In this document: positions 50,809 to 58,962 of the stretch, piece after piece
How positions within the stretch are numbered: the first letter of the stretch is position 1
Layout: each line of letters starts with the position of its first letter
Source: Sphingomonadaceae bacterium
GTDB taxonomy: Bacteria; Pseudomonadota; Alphaproteobacteria; Sphingomonadales; Sphingomonadaceae
Assembly (NCBI GenBank): GCA_029268145.1
Contig: JAJUHA010000006.1
Coordinates: 1-64,000, forward strand
DNA length: 64,000 nt
Direction of reading: 5' to 3'
Notes under the pieces: generated by a model
Told to the model about the DNA's origin: nothing
The model's input: the letters and a program-made list of their open reading frames with translations, nothing else
Databases searched by the model: none
Translations under genes and position numbers: made by a program

Positions 50809-51156
50809 ATGTTCGCATCTCCTGCCTTTGCGCAAGCCGCAGCGGGCCCCGCCGGGGGCGCGGGCGCCTTCCTCATCCAGGTCGTGCCGCTCGTCCTCCT
50901 CTTCGTCATCTTCTGGTTCCTCATCATCCGCCCGCAGCAGAAGCGCATGAAGGAGCACCGCGACATGGTCGCGGCCGTCAAGCGCGGGGATGAGGTGGTG
51001 ACCGGCGGCGGCCTCATCGGCAAGGTCACCAAGGTGACCGACAGCGATGTCGAGATCGAGCTGGCCCCCAATGTCCGGGTCCGCGCGGTCAAGACCACCC
51101 TGTCCTCGGTGACGCCCAGGGGTGCACCCGCCGCCGCCAGCGACGCGAAGGCCTGA
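50809..51156 (+). CDS. yajC: Preprotein translocase subunit YajC
   Basis: 115 aa. One membrane helix (FLIQVVPLVLLFVIFWFLII) followed by RPQQKRMKEHRDMVAAVKRG and DEVVTGGGLIGKVTKVTD, the standard YajC sequence. It forms the accessory SecDF-YajC complex at the inner membrane; secD follows after 9 bp. Confidence 0.96.
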   Translation: MFASPAFAQAAAGPAGGAGAFLIQVVPLVLLFVIFWFLIIRPQQKRMKEHRDMVAAVKRGDEVVTGGGLIGKVTKVTDSDVEIELAPNVRVRAVKTTLSSVTPRGAPAAASDAKA

Positions 51157-51165
51157 CGCCTGCCC

Positions 51166-52758
51166 ATGCTCGAATTCTCCCGCCCGCAGCTGCTCGGGAT
51201 CCTCGGCATCCTGCTTGCCGGGTTCCTCTTCGCCCTGCCCAACTTCCTTCCGGCCGGCGTGGTGGCGCAGTTCCCCTCCTGGGTTCCCGGCGGCCAGCTC
51301 AACCTCGGCCTCGATCTGCGGGGCGGATCGCACATCCTGCTCGAGGCCGACCCGGCCGATGTCCGCCGCCAGCGGCTCGAGATCCTCGAGGAGACGGTGC
51401 GCGCCGAGCTGCGCCAGGCGGACGGCGGCCCGATCCGCGTGACCGACCTTGGCACCCGCAGCGGCGCCGTCACCTTCACGGTTCGCGATCCGGCCGATCT
51501 CGACCGCGCCGTCGAGCTGATGCGCAACCTCTCCCGCCCGGTCGGCGGCCTGACCGGCCAGCGGAGCTTCGACGTCGAGGTGCGCGATGGCGCGCGGATC
51601 CTGCTCACGCCGACGGCAGCCGGCCTTGCCGCCGAGACCGACAGCGCGATGGCGCAGGCCGTCGAGGTCATCCGCCGCCGGATCGACGAGCTCGGCACCC
51701 GCGAGCCTACCATCGTCCGCCAGGGCGCCAACCGGATCGTCGTCCAGGTGCCGGGCCTGCAGGATCCGGACCAGCTCAAGGCGCTCATCGGCAAGACCGC
51801 GCGGCTCGAGTTCAAGCTGGTCGACGTCGAGGCCGACCCGGCTGCGGTCGCGCAGGGGCGGGCGCCGCCGGGCTCGCAGATCCTCCCCTCGGCCGAGGGC
51901 CCGCCCGTCGTCGTCAGGCGCCGGCCGATCGTGACCGGCGACCAGCTGGTCGATGCCCAGCCGAGCTTCCAGGACGGCATTCCGGTCGTGTCCTTCCGGT
52001 TCGATGCCAGCGGCGGCCGGCGCTTCGGCCGGGCGACGCAGGAGAATGTCGGCAAGCCCTTCGCCATCATCCTCGACGGCCAGGTCATCTCGGCGCCGCG
52101 GATCAACGAGCCGATCCTCGGCGGCTCGGGCATCATCCAGGGCGACTTCACGACCGAAAGCGCGAACGATCTCGCCATCCTGCTGCGCTCGGGCAAGCTT
52201 CCAGTCGAGCTCAAGGTCATCGAGGAGCGCACCGTCGGCCCCGACCTCGGCGCCGATTCGATCCGCGCCGGCGCGATCGCAAGCGGCCTCGCCACGCTTC
52301 TCGTCGCCGCCTTCATGATCATGACCTACGGGCGCTTCGGCGTCTGGTCGGTCATCGCGCTGGTGCTCAACGCGATCCTCATCCTCGGCGTGATGTCGGC
52401 GATCGGGGCGACGCTCACGCTCCCGGGGATCGCCGGCTTCGTGCTGACCATCGGCGCCGCAGTCGACGCCAATGTCCTCATCAACGAGCGGATCCGCGAG
52501 GAGCTCCGCAAGGGGCGCAAGGTCGTCACTGCAATCGAGACCGGCTATGCCGAGGCCTCGCGCGCCATCTTCGACGCCAATGTCACCAACGTGATCGCTG
52601 CCGTCATCATGTTCCTGCTCGGGTCAGGGCCGGTCAAGGGCTTCGCGGTGGTGCTCATCATCGGGATCGTCACCTCGGTGTTCACCGCCGTCACCGTGAC
52701 CCGGCTCATCGTCTCCTGGTGGATCCGGGCCAACCGGCCGCAGGCCATCCTGCTGTGA
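51166..52758 (+). CDS. secD: Protein translocase subunit SecD
   Basis: 530 aa. N-terminal helix, LNLGLDLRGGSHILLEAD, the P1 periplasmic domain, then the membrane domain with VGPDLGADSIRAGAIASGLA, VLTIGAAVDANVLINERIRE and GYAEASRAIFDANVTNVIAA, which carries the proton-path Asp. It uses the proton gradient to pull exported proteins into the periplasm. Part of the yajC-secD-secF operon. Confidence 0.97.
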   Translation: MLEFSRPQLLGILGILLAGFLFALPNFLPAGVVAQFPSWVPGGQLNLGLDLRGGSHILLEADPADVRRQRLEILEETVRAELRQADGGPIRVTDLGTRSGAVTFTVRDPADLDRAVELMRNLSRPVGGLTGQRSFDVEVRDGARILLTPTAAGLAAETDSAMAQAVEVIRRRIDELGTREPTIVRQGANRIVVQVPGLQDPDQLKALIGKTARLEFKLVDVEADPAAVAQGRAPPGSQILPSAEGPPVVVRRRPIVTGDQLVDAQPSFQDGIPVVSFRFDASGGRRFGRATQENVGKPFAIILDGQVISAPRINEPILGGSGIIQGDFTTESANDLAILLRSGKLPVELKVIEERTVGPDLGADSIRAGAIASGLATLLVAAFMIMTYGRFGVWSVIALVLNAILILGVMSAIGATLTLPGIAGFVLTIGAAVDANVLINERIREELRKGRKVVTAIETGYAEASRAIFDANVTNVIAAVIMFLLGSGPVKGFAVVLIIGIVTSVFTAVTVTRLIVSWWIRANRPQAILL

Positions 52759-52765
52759 GGGCGCC

Positions 52766-53713
52766 ATGAAACTGCTGAAGCTCGTGCCCGACGGCACCAA
52801 CATCCCGTTCCTCAAGTGGCGCGTGCCGGTGTTTGCCGTGTCGATCGCGCTCATCCTCGCCTCCATCGCGCTCGTCGCGGTGCGCGGCCTCAACTTCGGC
52901 GTCGACTTCGCCGGGGGCCTGATGATCGAGGCGGAGTTCGACCGGCCGATCCCGCTCGATGACCTGCGCGCCGTGGTCAACGCGGCAGTCGCCGGCGACG
53001 CGTCGCTCCAGACCTTCGGCAGCGCCGGGACGGTCTCGATCCGGCTGCCGCTCCCGCCCGGCGACGAGGAGGCCGTGCAGCGCGTGGTCACCACGGTCCA
53101 GAAGGCCGTGGAGGCGCGCTACCCCGAGGTCAGCTTCCGCCGGACCGAGACGGTCTCGGGCAAGGTCTCGGGCGAGCTCATCCGCGACGGGGCGCTGGCC
53201 ATCCTGCTCGCAATGCTCGGAATCTCGATCTACATCTGGTTCCGGTTCGAGTGGCAGTTCGGCGTGGGCGCGCTGTTCGCCCTTGTCCACGACGTCGCCC
53301 TCACCCTCGGCTTCTTCGCGCTGACCCGGCTCGAGTTCAACCTGAACATCGTGGCCGCCGTGCTCACCATCGTCGGCTACTCGCTCAACGACACCGTCGT
53401 CGTCTACGACCGGATCCGGGAGAATCTGCGCAAGTTCCGCAAGATGGACATCGTCCCCCTGCTCGACCTGTCGGTAAACGAGACGCTCTCGCGAACCATC
53501 GTCACGTCGGTCTCGATGATCCTCGCCCTTGGTGCGCTGGTGCTGTTCGGCGGCGACGTGCTGTTCGGCTTCTCGGTCGCGATGCTGCTCGGGATCGGGA
53601 TCGGCACCTATTCCTCGATCTTCATCGGTGCGCCGATCCTGGTGTGGCTGGGCGTTGGCCCGCACAGCTTCGTGCCCGCCGAAGCACCCGGCAGGGCGGA
53701 ACGGGTCAGCTGA
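52766..53713 (+). CDS. secF: Protein translocase subunit SecF
   Basis: 315 aa. Six-helix SecF: LNFGVDFAGGLMIEAEFDRP near the start, VSGKVSGELIRDGALAILLA, then VLTIVGYSLNDTVVVYDRIR and NETLSRTIVTSVSMILALGA. Partner of SecD, 7 bp downstream of it. The C-terminus is a short soluble tail. Confidence 0.97.
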   Translation: MKLLKLVPDGTNIPFLKWRVPVFAVSIALILASIALVAVRGLNFGVDFAGGLMIEAEFDRPIPLDDLRAVVNAAVAGDASLQTFGSAGTVSIRLPLPPGDEEAVQRVVTTVQKAVEARYPEVSFRRTETVSGKVSGELIRDGALAILLAMLGISIYIWFRFEWQFGVGALFALVHDVALTLGFFALTRLEFNLNIVAAVLTIVGYSLNDTVVVYDRIRENLRKFRKMDIVPLLDLSVNETLSRTIVTSVSMILALGALVLFGGDVLFGFSVAMLLGIGIGTYSSIFIGAPILVWLGVGPHSFVPAEAPGRAERVS

Positions 53714-53731
53714 GCCTCGCGCCCTCGGGGG

Positions 53732-53833
53732 CTAGAGGCAGCAGGCCGCCAGATAGTTGACCGTCGCCTGGGCGGCCGTGCCGAGCAGGACCGCGCCGAC
53801 GAGGAACAGGAGCTTCGCCATGCCGCCCGACAT
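53732..53833 (-). CDS. Possible small membrane peptide (33 aa)
   Basis: MSGGMAKLLFLVGAVLLGTA, then AQATVNYLAACCL, is a single hydrophobic helix with a terminal Cys-Cys-Leu. It could start at 53833 or at the second Met (53821, 29 aa). It is convergent with secF, 18 bp from its stop. Single-span small proteins are plausible here, but no ribosome binding site is clear and no family is known. Confidence 0.3.
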   Translation of the reverse strand: MSGGMAKLLFLVGAVLLGTAAQATVNYLAACCL

Positions 53834-53888
53834 GGCGTGCGGCTGCGCCGAAGGCAAGAGCGGGACGCGGCGGGCGCCGGTGCGCGGC

Positions 53889-54860
53889 CTAGGCGGCGGC
53901 GAGCGCCTGCCGTTCGGTGCCGAGCAGGCGGGCGCGCGCCTCGGCATATTCGCGGGCGAGGCGGTCGACCAGCTCGGCGGCCGGGAGCACCGCCTTGACC
54001 GCGCCGATCCCCTGGCCGCAGCCCCAGATGTCCTTCCAGGCCTTGGCCTCGGTGTTGCCGCCGCTGCCGAAGTTCATGGTCGAGATGTCGCCCCGCGGGA
54101 GATTGTCCGGGTCGAGCCCGGCGTTGCGGATGGAGGGCTTCAGATAATTGCCCCACACCCCGGTGAAGAGGTCGGAATAGACGATGTCGTCGGCGCTCGA
54201 GGCCACAATCATCTCCTTGTAGCGCTCGTCCGCGCGGGCTTCCTTCGTCGCGATGAAGGCCGAGCCGATGTAGCCGAAATCCGCCCCCATGGCTTCGGCG
54301 GCAAGCACTGCAGCGCCGGTTGCGATCGCACCCGACAGCGCGACCGGCCCGTCGAACCACTGGCGGATCTCCTGCACCAGCGCGAAGGGCGAGAGCGTGC
54401 CGGCGTGGCCGCCGGCGCCGGCTGCGACCGGAATAAGGCCATCGGCGCCCTTCTCGATCGCCTTGCGCGCGAAGCGGTCGTTGATGATGTCGTGCAGCAC
54501 CACCCCGCCGTAGGAGTGGATGGCGGCATTGACGTCCTCGCGCGCGCCGAGCGAGGTGATGATGACCGGCACCCGGTACTTCACGCAGAGCTCGAGGTCG
54601 GCGAGCAGCCGGTCGTTCGACTTGTGGACGATGAGGTTGACCGCATAGGGCGCGTCGGCCTCGGTGAGCTCGGTCGACAGGCGCTGGAGCCATTCCTCGA
54701 ACTGGGCGAGCGGCCGGGCGTTGAGGCTGGGGAAGGAGCCGATGATCCCGGCCCTGCACTGGGCGATGACGAGGTCGGGGTTGGAGATGATGAAGAGCGG
54801 CGAGCCGATGACGGGAATGCGCAGCCGGGCCTTCAGCCTCGCGGTGATCGGGTGGGTCAT
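53889..54860 (-). CDS. Nitronate monooxygenase / 2-nitropropane dioxygenase family protein
   Basis: 323 aa FMN TIM barrel. Seen: LRIPVIGSPLFIISNPDLVI, AGIIGSFPSLNARP, VPVIITSLGAREDVNAAIHS, GGVVLHDIINDRFARKAIEK, GAGGHAGTLSPFALVQEIRQ, ALSGAIATGAAVLAAEAMGA and IGSAFIATKEARADERYKEM. Oxidises alkyl nitronates or similar compounds in the cytoplasm. The start overlaps the stop of the flavoprotein reductase upstream (ATGA in the minus direction), so the two are coupled. Confidence 0.93.
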   Translation of the reverse strand: MTHPITARLKARLRIPVIGSPLFIISNPDLVIAQCRAGIIGSFPSLNARPLAQFEEWLQRLSTELTEADAPYAVNLIVHKSNDRLLADLELCVKYRVPVIITSLGAREDVNAAIHSYGGVVLHDIINDRFARKAIEKGADGLIPVAAGAGGHAGTLSPFALVQEIRQWFDGPVALSGAIATGAAVLAAEAMGADFGYIGSAFIATKEARADERYKEMIVASSADDIVYSDLFTGVWGNYLKPSIRNAGLDPDNLPRGDISTMNFGSGGNTEAKAWKDIWGCGQGIGAVKAVLPAAELVDRLAREYAEARARLLGTERQALAAA

Positions 54861-56098
54861 GCGGCCAGTCCTTCCATCGCCTTCAGGGGCACCGACGCGT
54901 CGGCAAGCCGCTCGGGCGGAATGCGCGCACCCCGCTCGATGAGCCCCCGTCCGCCCATATACTCCTTTGCTGCGTTGATGCAGTCGAGCGCGACGAGCGC
55001 GCCAGCCCTCAGATAGGCGAGGGACCAGCTGCCCGAGCCGGGCTCGCCGCGCACCACCCGCGTGTCCGCGCCCGTCGAGAGCCCCACCGTCTGCAGCCGC
55101 GCGTCATACTGGTTCGACCAGAACCAGGGCAGCGCCCGATAGGGCGGGGCGGCCTCCCCCTCGAGGATGTGCGCGGCTGCGGCCTTCGCCATGTCGGACG
55201 CGTTCTGGACCGACTCGAGCCGGATCTCGGCGCCGCCGGCGAAGGGGTTGGCATGCAGCGCGCAATCCCCGATGGCCTGGATGCCCGGAAGCGAGGTGCG
55301 GCAATGGGTGTCGACCCGGACGCCGTTCGGGCAGTCGGCGCCGGCGGCCGCCAGCGGCCCCACCTCGGGCACCAGGCCGATGCCGGCGATGACGAGATCG
55401 GCGGCGAGCCGCTCCCCGCCGGCGAGGAGGACGGCGGTGGGCCGGCCCTCGCCCTCGATGGCGGCAACGCCGGCGCCGAGCCGGACATCGACACCATGGC
55501 TGCGGTGGAGGGCGAGCGCCCAGTCGGAGACTTCCGGCCCCGCCACCCGGGCAAGAAGCCGCGGCAGCGCCTCGACGACGGTGCCGGCGTGCCCCAGCTT
55601 CCTCAGCACCGCGGCAGCCTCGAGGCCGATGTAGCCGCCACCGACGATGACGACCCTCGGCGCATCGGCGAGCGCTGCGCGCAGGGCATCGACATCGGCG
55701 CGGGTGCGGATGACATGGGCGAGCTGGCCGCCGGGGCAGGCGAGGCGTCGGGCCTGGCCTCCGGCGGCCCAGATCAGCCGGTCGAAGCCGAACGCCTCGC
55801 CCGTGGTGGCGGTGGCCACCCGGTTGCGGACGTCGATGGCGCCAATCCGCACGCCGGTGCGGAGCGTCACCCCCCGGTCCTTCCAGAAGGCGGCCGGGCG
55901 CAGCAGCAGCCGCTCGGCCTCGCGCTCGCCGGCGAGATACTCCTTGGAGAGCGGCGGCCGCTCGTAGGGCGGGTCCGGCTCGGCGCCGACGAGCGTGACC
56001 GGCCCCGCGTGGCCGCCCTGCCGCAGCGCAAGCGCAGCCGAGGCGCCGGCCTGGCCCGCGCCGACGATGAGAACGGCAGCCCCTCGCCCGCTCATCAT
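54857..56098 (-). CDS. FAD-dependent ferredoxin reductase
   Basis: 413 aa. Two dinucleotide folds: VLIVGAGQAGASAALALRQG for FAD and RVVIVGGGYIGLEAAAVLRK for NAD(P)H, with ERPPLSKEYLAGE and CALHANPFAGG typical of rubredoxin/ferredoxin reductases of mono- and dioxygenase systems. No ferredoxin or oxygenase partner is adjacent; the coupled nitronate monooxygenase may only share regulation. One base separates it from the asparaginase gene upstream. Confidence 0.92.
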   Translation of the reverse strand: MMSGRGAAVLIVGAGQAGASAALALRQGGHAGPVTLVGAEPDPPYERPPLSKEYLAGEREAERLLLRPAAFWKDRGVTLRTGVRIGAIDVRNRVATATTGEAFGFDRLIWAAGGQARRLACPGGQLAHVIRTRADVDALRAALADAPRVVIVGGGYIGLEAAAVLRKLGHAGTVVEALPRLLARVAGPEVSDWALALHRSHGVDVRLGAGVAAIEGEGRPTAVLLAGGERLAADLVIAGIGLVPEVGPLAAAGADCPNGVRVDTHCRTSLPGIQAIGDCALHANPFAGGAEIRLESVQNASDMAKAAAAHILEGEAAPPYRALPWFWSNQYDARLQTVGLSTGADTRVVRGEPGSGSWSLAYLRAGALVALDCINAAKEYMGGRGLIERGARIPPERLADASVPLKAMEGLAA

Positions 56099-56099
56099 C

Positions 56100-57077
56100 T
56101 CACTCGTCGGCGAAGATCTTGACGACCGGCGCCGTGCCCTCGGTGACGGCGGCCCGGTACATGCCCGGTGCGTTCAGGGCGAAGCTCACCTGGCCCAGGG
56201 CGTCGACGACGATGACGCCGCCGTCGCCGCCCAGCGCGCCGATGTCGGCGATGACGGCGTCGGCCGCGGCCTGCGCCGTCTGGCCGCCGAAGCGGATGCG
56301 GTCGCAGATCTGGCCGGCGGCCCGCGCGCGGATGAAGATCTCGCCCGAGCCCGTGGCGGACACCGCGCAGGCGCCATTCTCGGCAACGGTGCCCGCGCCG
56401 ATCACGGGCGTGTCGCCGATCCGGCCCGGGGCCTTGCCGGTCAGCCCGCCGGTCGAGGTTGCCGCGGCAAGGTTGCCGGCCCGGTCCCGGGCGACCGCGC
56501 CCACGGTGCCGAAGCGCAGGCGGATGTCGAAGGCGGCCGCACCCCCCTTCTGCAGCTCCTCGAGCATCCGCCGCCGCGCGGGCGTGATGAAGTGGCTGTT
56601 GGGCACCTGGGCGAGGCCATGGGCACGGGCGAACCCATCGGCCGCCGGCCCGGCCAGGAAGACGTGCGGGCCGGTCTCCATCAGCCTGCGGGCCAGCCGG
56701 ATCGGGCTTTCCGTCGTCATCACGCCGGTCACGGCGGCGGCGCGGCGCGTGGCGCCGTCCATGATGGCCGCGTCGAGCTCGGCCGTGCCGGCGCTGGTCA
56801 GTGCCGCGCCCACGCCGGCGTTGAAGTGGGGCGAGGCCTCGAGCGCCACGACCACCGCCTCGACGGCATCGACCGCCGTGCCCCCGGAGGCGAGGATGGC
56901 GCGCCCCTTCTCCAGCGCATCGGCCAGCGCCTCGCGGATCGCCGCTTCCTCGCCCGGGGCGTAGCCGCCGCGTTCGAGGGTGCCCGCGCCGCCGTGGAGC
57001 GCAAGCGCCCAGCCCGCGGCAGCTGCCGGTGTTACCATGAGCCAAGCTGCCAGCAGCGCGCCAAGCAACCGTCCCAT
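56100..57077 (-). CDS. Isoaspartyl peptidase / L-asparaginase (Ntn-hydrolase), secreted
   Basis: 325 aa with a signal peptide (MGRLLGALLAAWLMVTPAAA). N-terminal ALHGGAGTLERGGYAPGEEA, ASPHFNAGVGAALTSAGTAE, and the autocleavage site RFGTVGAVARD with nucleophile Thr191, then GGLTGKAPGRIGDTPVIGAG and the glycine-rich substrate region. The enzyme matures into alpha and beta chains and cleaves beta-aspartyl peptides in the periplasm. It starts a three-gene minus-strand operon and is divergent from tRNA-Met. Confidence 0.94.
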   Translation of the reverse strand: MGRLLGALLAAWLMVTPAAAAGWALALHGGAGTLERGGYAPGEEAAIREALADALEKGRAILASGGTAVDAVEAVVVALEASPHFNAGVGAALTSAGTAELDAAIMDGATRRAAAVTGVMTTESPIRLARRLMETGPHVFLAGPAADGFARAHGLAQVPNSHFITPARRRMLEELQKGGAAAFDIRLRFGTVGAVARDRAGNLAAATSTGGLTGKAPGRIGDTPVIGAGTVAENGACAVSATGSGEIFIRARAAGQICDRIRFGGQTAQAAADAVIADIGALGGDGGVIVVDALGQVSFALNAPGMYRAAVTEGTAPVVKIFADE

Positions 57078-57147
57078 CGCATCTCCCCTTCGGCCATGAT
57101 GGTGCGGCTAGAGGCGGGCGCGCCGGCGCGCAACTGCCAGCCCGGCG

Positions 57148-57176
57148 TTGACCGCCCGCGCGCCCCGCGCTACGGC
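57148..57176 (+). promoter_or_regulatory. Promoter of tRNA-Met
   Basis: TTGACC (57148-57153), 17 bp, TACGGC (57171-57176). The -35 is strong and the -10 weak and GC-rich. Predicted start is near 57183, about 5 bp before the tRNA. Confidence 0.45.
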
Positions 57177-57187
57177 CCTCGCCTCCC

Positions 57188-57264
57188 GGCGGGGTAGCTC
57201 AGTTGGTGAGAGCGCAGGATTCATAACCCTGAGGTCGCGGGTTCAAATCCCGCCCCCGCTACCA
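57188..57264 (+). tRNA. tRNA-Met (CAU, elongator type); attachment site of the island
   Basis: 77 nt with encoded CCA. Acceptor GGCGGGG pairs with CCCCGCT (G1-U72 wobble), D arm AGCTCAGTTGGTGAGAGC, anticodon arm CAGGA-TTCATAA-CCCTG (CAU, with one A-C mismatch), T arm GCGGG-TTCAAAT-CCCGC. The G1-U72 wobble and D loop fit an elongator rather than initiator tRNA. Its last 48 bases plus one more are repeated at 62457-62505. Confidence 0.95.
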
Positions 57265-57265
57265 G
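57217..57265. repeat. attL: 49-bp direct repeat (tRNA-Met 3' end)
   Basis: Begins GGATTCATAACCCTGAGG and ends CCGCTACCAG. It is identical to 62457-62505. The tRNA stays intact on this side. Confidence 0.93.
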
Positions 57266-57741
57266 CAACACATTGGGGAAAAACGAAAAGGTCTGACTCC
57301 CAAAGTGGCGAAACCGGCAGAACCTGGGTCCTGGGTAACAGATTGGGTAACGGGTGCCGCCGATGGCTGCGAAGAACGCCTGCGCGGCGCCGCCGGGCTG
57401 GCGCGGTCCCAGGTTCCTGATAGCGTGACGAGCGACACGGCCTGAGAGACGGGAACGGCTTGCAACCGCGCTTCACGGGCTTCTGAGCGGCCCCAGGAGG
57501 GGGGGGAACGTTCTGGCGCGGCCGGCTGGAAACCGGCGGCCCCCCGTTTGCGTGATGAAAGGGAGTTTTGAGCTTTTTGGAGAGTGTCCGCTAGAGCCGC
57601 CAGGCCCGCCAGGCCGTTGGAAAGGCTGGGGTCTTCAGGGTCGCGACCCCGCCAGGGCACCCGCCAGGGCACCCGCCGGAGCCGCCCGGGAGCCGGTTTC
57701 GTTCGGCAAATCGGGCCATTTCGGCCCGCGAACGGACGGGA
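57266..57741. other. Left end of the island, noncoding
   Basis: 476 bp without a convincing gene; open frames here are low-complexity. It contains two direct GGGTAAC boxes (57333-57339 and 57345-57351), likely integrase arm sites; one CCGCTAG (57588-57594) followed by degenerate copies (CCGCCAG) up to about 57620; and a 12-bp tandem CCGCCAGGGCAC at 57650-57673. The last two look like decayed relatives of the iterons at 58666-58956. Confidence 0.55.
57333..57351 (+). promoter_or_regulatory. Putative integrase arm sites, left (two GGGTAAC)
   Basis: GGGTAAC at 57333-57339 and 57345-57351, 12 bp apart (slightly more than one helical turn), 68-86 bp inside attL. The same heptamer forms the palindrome GTTACCCGGGTAAC at 62346-62359 near attR. 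Confidence 0.4.
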
Positions 57742-58647
57742 TCAGCGCCGCTTTTCCTCGACCAAATCCGCGAGGTCGCGGCCCTCCGCCGTGGGCCGGA
57801 TCAGCTCGGCATGCCGGCCCGCCTCGGCGTAGCGCTGGCAGGCCCTGTTCGCCGCTTCGTGGCCCGTGGCGTCATTGTCGGCATAGATGCGCAGGAACTC
57901 GATGCCGGGCAGGATCGGGAACCGCGCCAGCCCCCCGGCCGACAGCGCTACCCAGACGGGAAGCCATGGTTGCCACAGCAGCGCGGCAAGGCCGGTCTCG
58001 ATCCCCTCGGCCAAAGCAAGGCCGGTCTCCACCGCCTCGTCAGGCGAGAGCATCACCACGCCCTCGCGCGCCTCGCCCAGCATCATCTTCGGCAGCTTCG
58101 CGCCGTCCGGCCCGCGCGCCCGCTCCCCGGCGGGCGTCAGGGGCGTGCGATGCACCCCCTGCGGCCTGCCCGTCACGGCATTGCGGATCAGCCCCAGCAT
58201 CGCGGGATGCCGCTCGGTTCTGAACGGGCATGCCGGATGATAGCGCAGCGCCGCCTGCGTCTCGGCCGGAAGGCCAAGCCCGCGCCGCCTGAGATAGGCT
58301 TCTACGGGCGAGCCTTCGACCGGCTGGGCCTCGCGCCACAGCCGCGCCCAGTCGCCAGAGGGCCGGCGCGGCTCGGGGGCAAGGCGTCGCACCGACCGGG
58401 GCCGGGCGGCAGGCGCGCAGCCGCCCGCCTCCAGCCAGCGCGCGGCATCGGCAGGGCCGCAGCCCAGCACCCGCTGCACCAGCGCCAGCATGCCGCCGCC
58501 ATGCCCGGCCTCGTGGTCGAACCAGACCTCCCGCGCCACATCCACGGAAAGCGAACCCCGCGCGCCGTAGCGCCATTGCGCCCCCCGGCTCAGCGCCCGG
58601 TTGGGCTCACCAAGCAGGGCGCGAACCGCAGATTCGCTCTCAAGCAT
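57742..58647 (-). CDS. Toprim domain protein (primase-like) of the island
   Basis: 301 aa. N-terminal part resembles the CHC2/DUF7146 zinc-less primase start (WRYGARGSLSVDVAREVWFD, HEAGHGGGMLALVQRVLG), then YLRRRGLGLPAETQAALRYH, and a Toprim domain with GLALAEGIETGLAALLWQP (conserved Glu) and LRIYADNDATGHEAANRACQ (DxD-like). Likely makes primers for element replication. It lies directly downstream of the iteron array, and a DUF3631 ATPase is upstream. Confidence 0.85.
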   Translation of the reverse strand: MLESESAVRALLGEPNRALSRGAQWRYGARGSLSVDVAREVWFDHEAGHGGGMLALVQRVLGCGPADAARWLEAGGCAPAARPRSVRRLAPEPRRPSGDWARLWREAQPVEGSPVEAYLRRRGLGLPAETQAALRYHPACPFRTERHPAMLGLIRNAVTGRPQGVHRTPLTPAGERARGPDGAKLPKMMLGEAREGVVMLSPDEAVETGLALAEGIETGLAALLWQPWLPVWVALSAGGLARFPILPGIEFLRIYADNDATGHEAANRACQRYAEAGRHAELIRPTAEGRDLADLVEEKRR

Positions 58648-58962
58648 CCGCTGGGTCCTCTGGGGCCGCTAGGCCCGCTAGGGCCGCTAGAGCATTGAAA
58701 TGGCTCGGCTTTTTCAGCATCCAAGACGCTAGGCAGTCCGCTAGACCCGCTAGGTAACTGAGATCGTTAGGAAAAATGGCGCTGACGGGCGATTGCGCGG
58801 CACGTCCCCGGGTCGCATCCGCCAGGCCGGGCCACCGAAGGCGCAAAAAAAGCACGTGTTTCCAATGCTCTAGCGGCCCTAGCGGACTGCCTAGCGGTTT
58901 GCGTCCAAGATTCATAAACAAAATCAAGCACCTAGCGGCCCTAGCGGCCCTAGCGGACTTTT
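58648..58962. other. Candidate replication origin region of the island
   Basis: 315 bp between the ATPase and toprim genes with no gene. Filled by 12 copies of a 7-bp iteron in inverted symmetry (separate entry), two A/T-rich patches inside the arms (58691-58724 and 58902-58931), and a central 116-bp segment with A5 and A7 tracts. Confidence 0.6.
58666..58956. repeat. Inverted iteron array, 12 copies of CCGCTAG/CTAGCGG
   Basis: Left arm, CCGCTAG orientation: 58666, 58675, 58684, 58726 (ACGCTAG), 58738, 58747. Right arm, CTAGCGG orientation: 58870, 58879, 58891, 58932, 58941, 58950. Spacing is 9 bp within triplets and doublets, 12 bp between single and doublet, and 41-42 bp between triplet and single, in mirror order in both arms. 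Both arms share GCTAGGCAGTCCGCTAG. CCGCTAGAGCATTG (58684) is matched by its exact complement at 58863-58876. This is the pattern expected for initiator or helicase binding at an origin. Confidence 0.75.

Noticed and set aside
57259-57672. A 137-codon minus-strand frame at the left end of the island
   Set aside because: It runs across the tRNA end and arm-site region, has low-complexity sequence from the repeats and no ribosome binding site.
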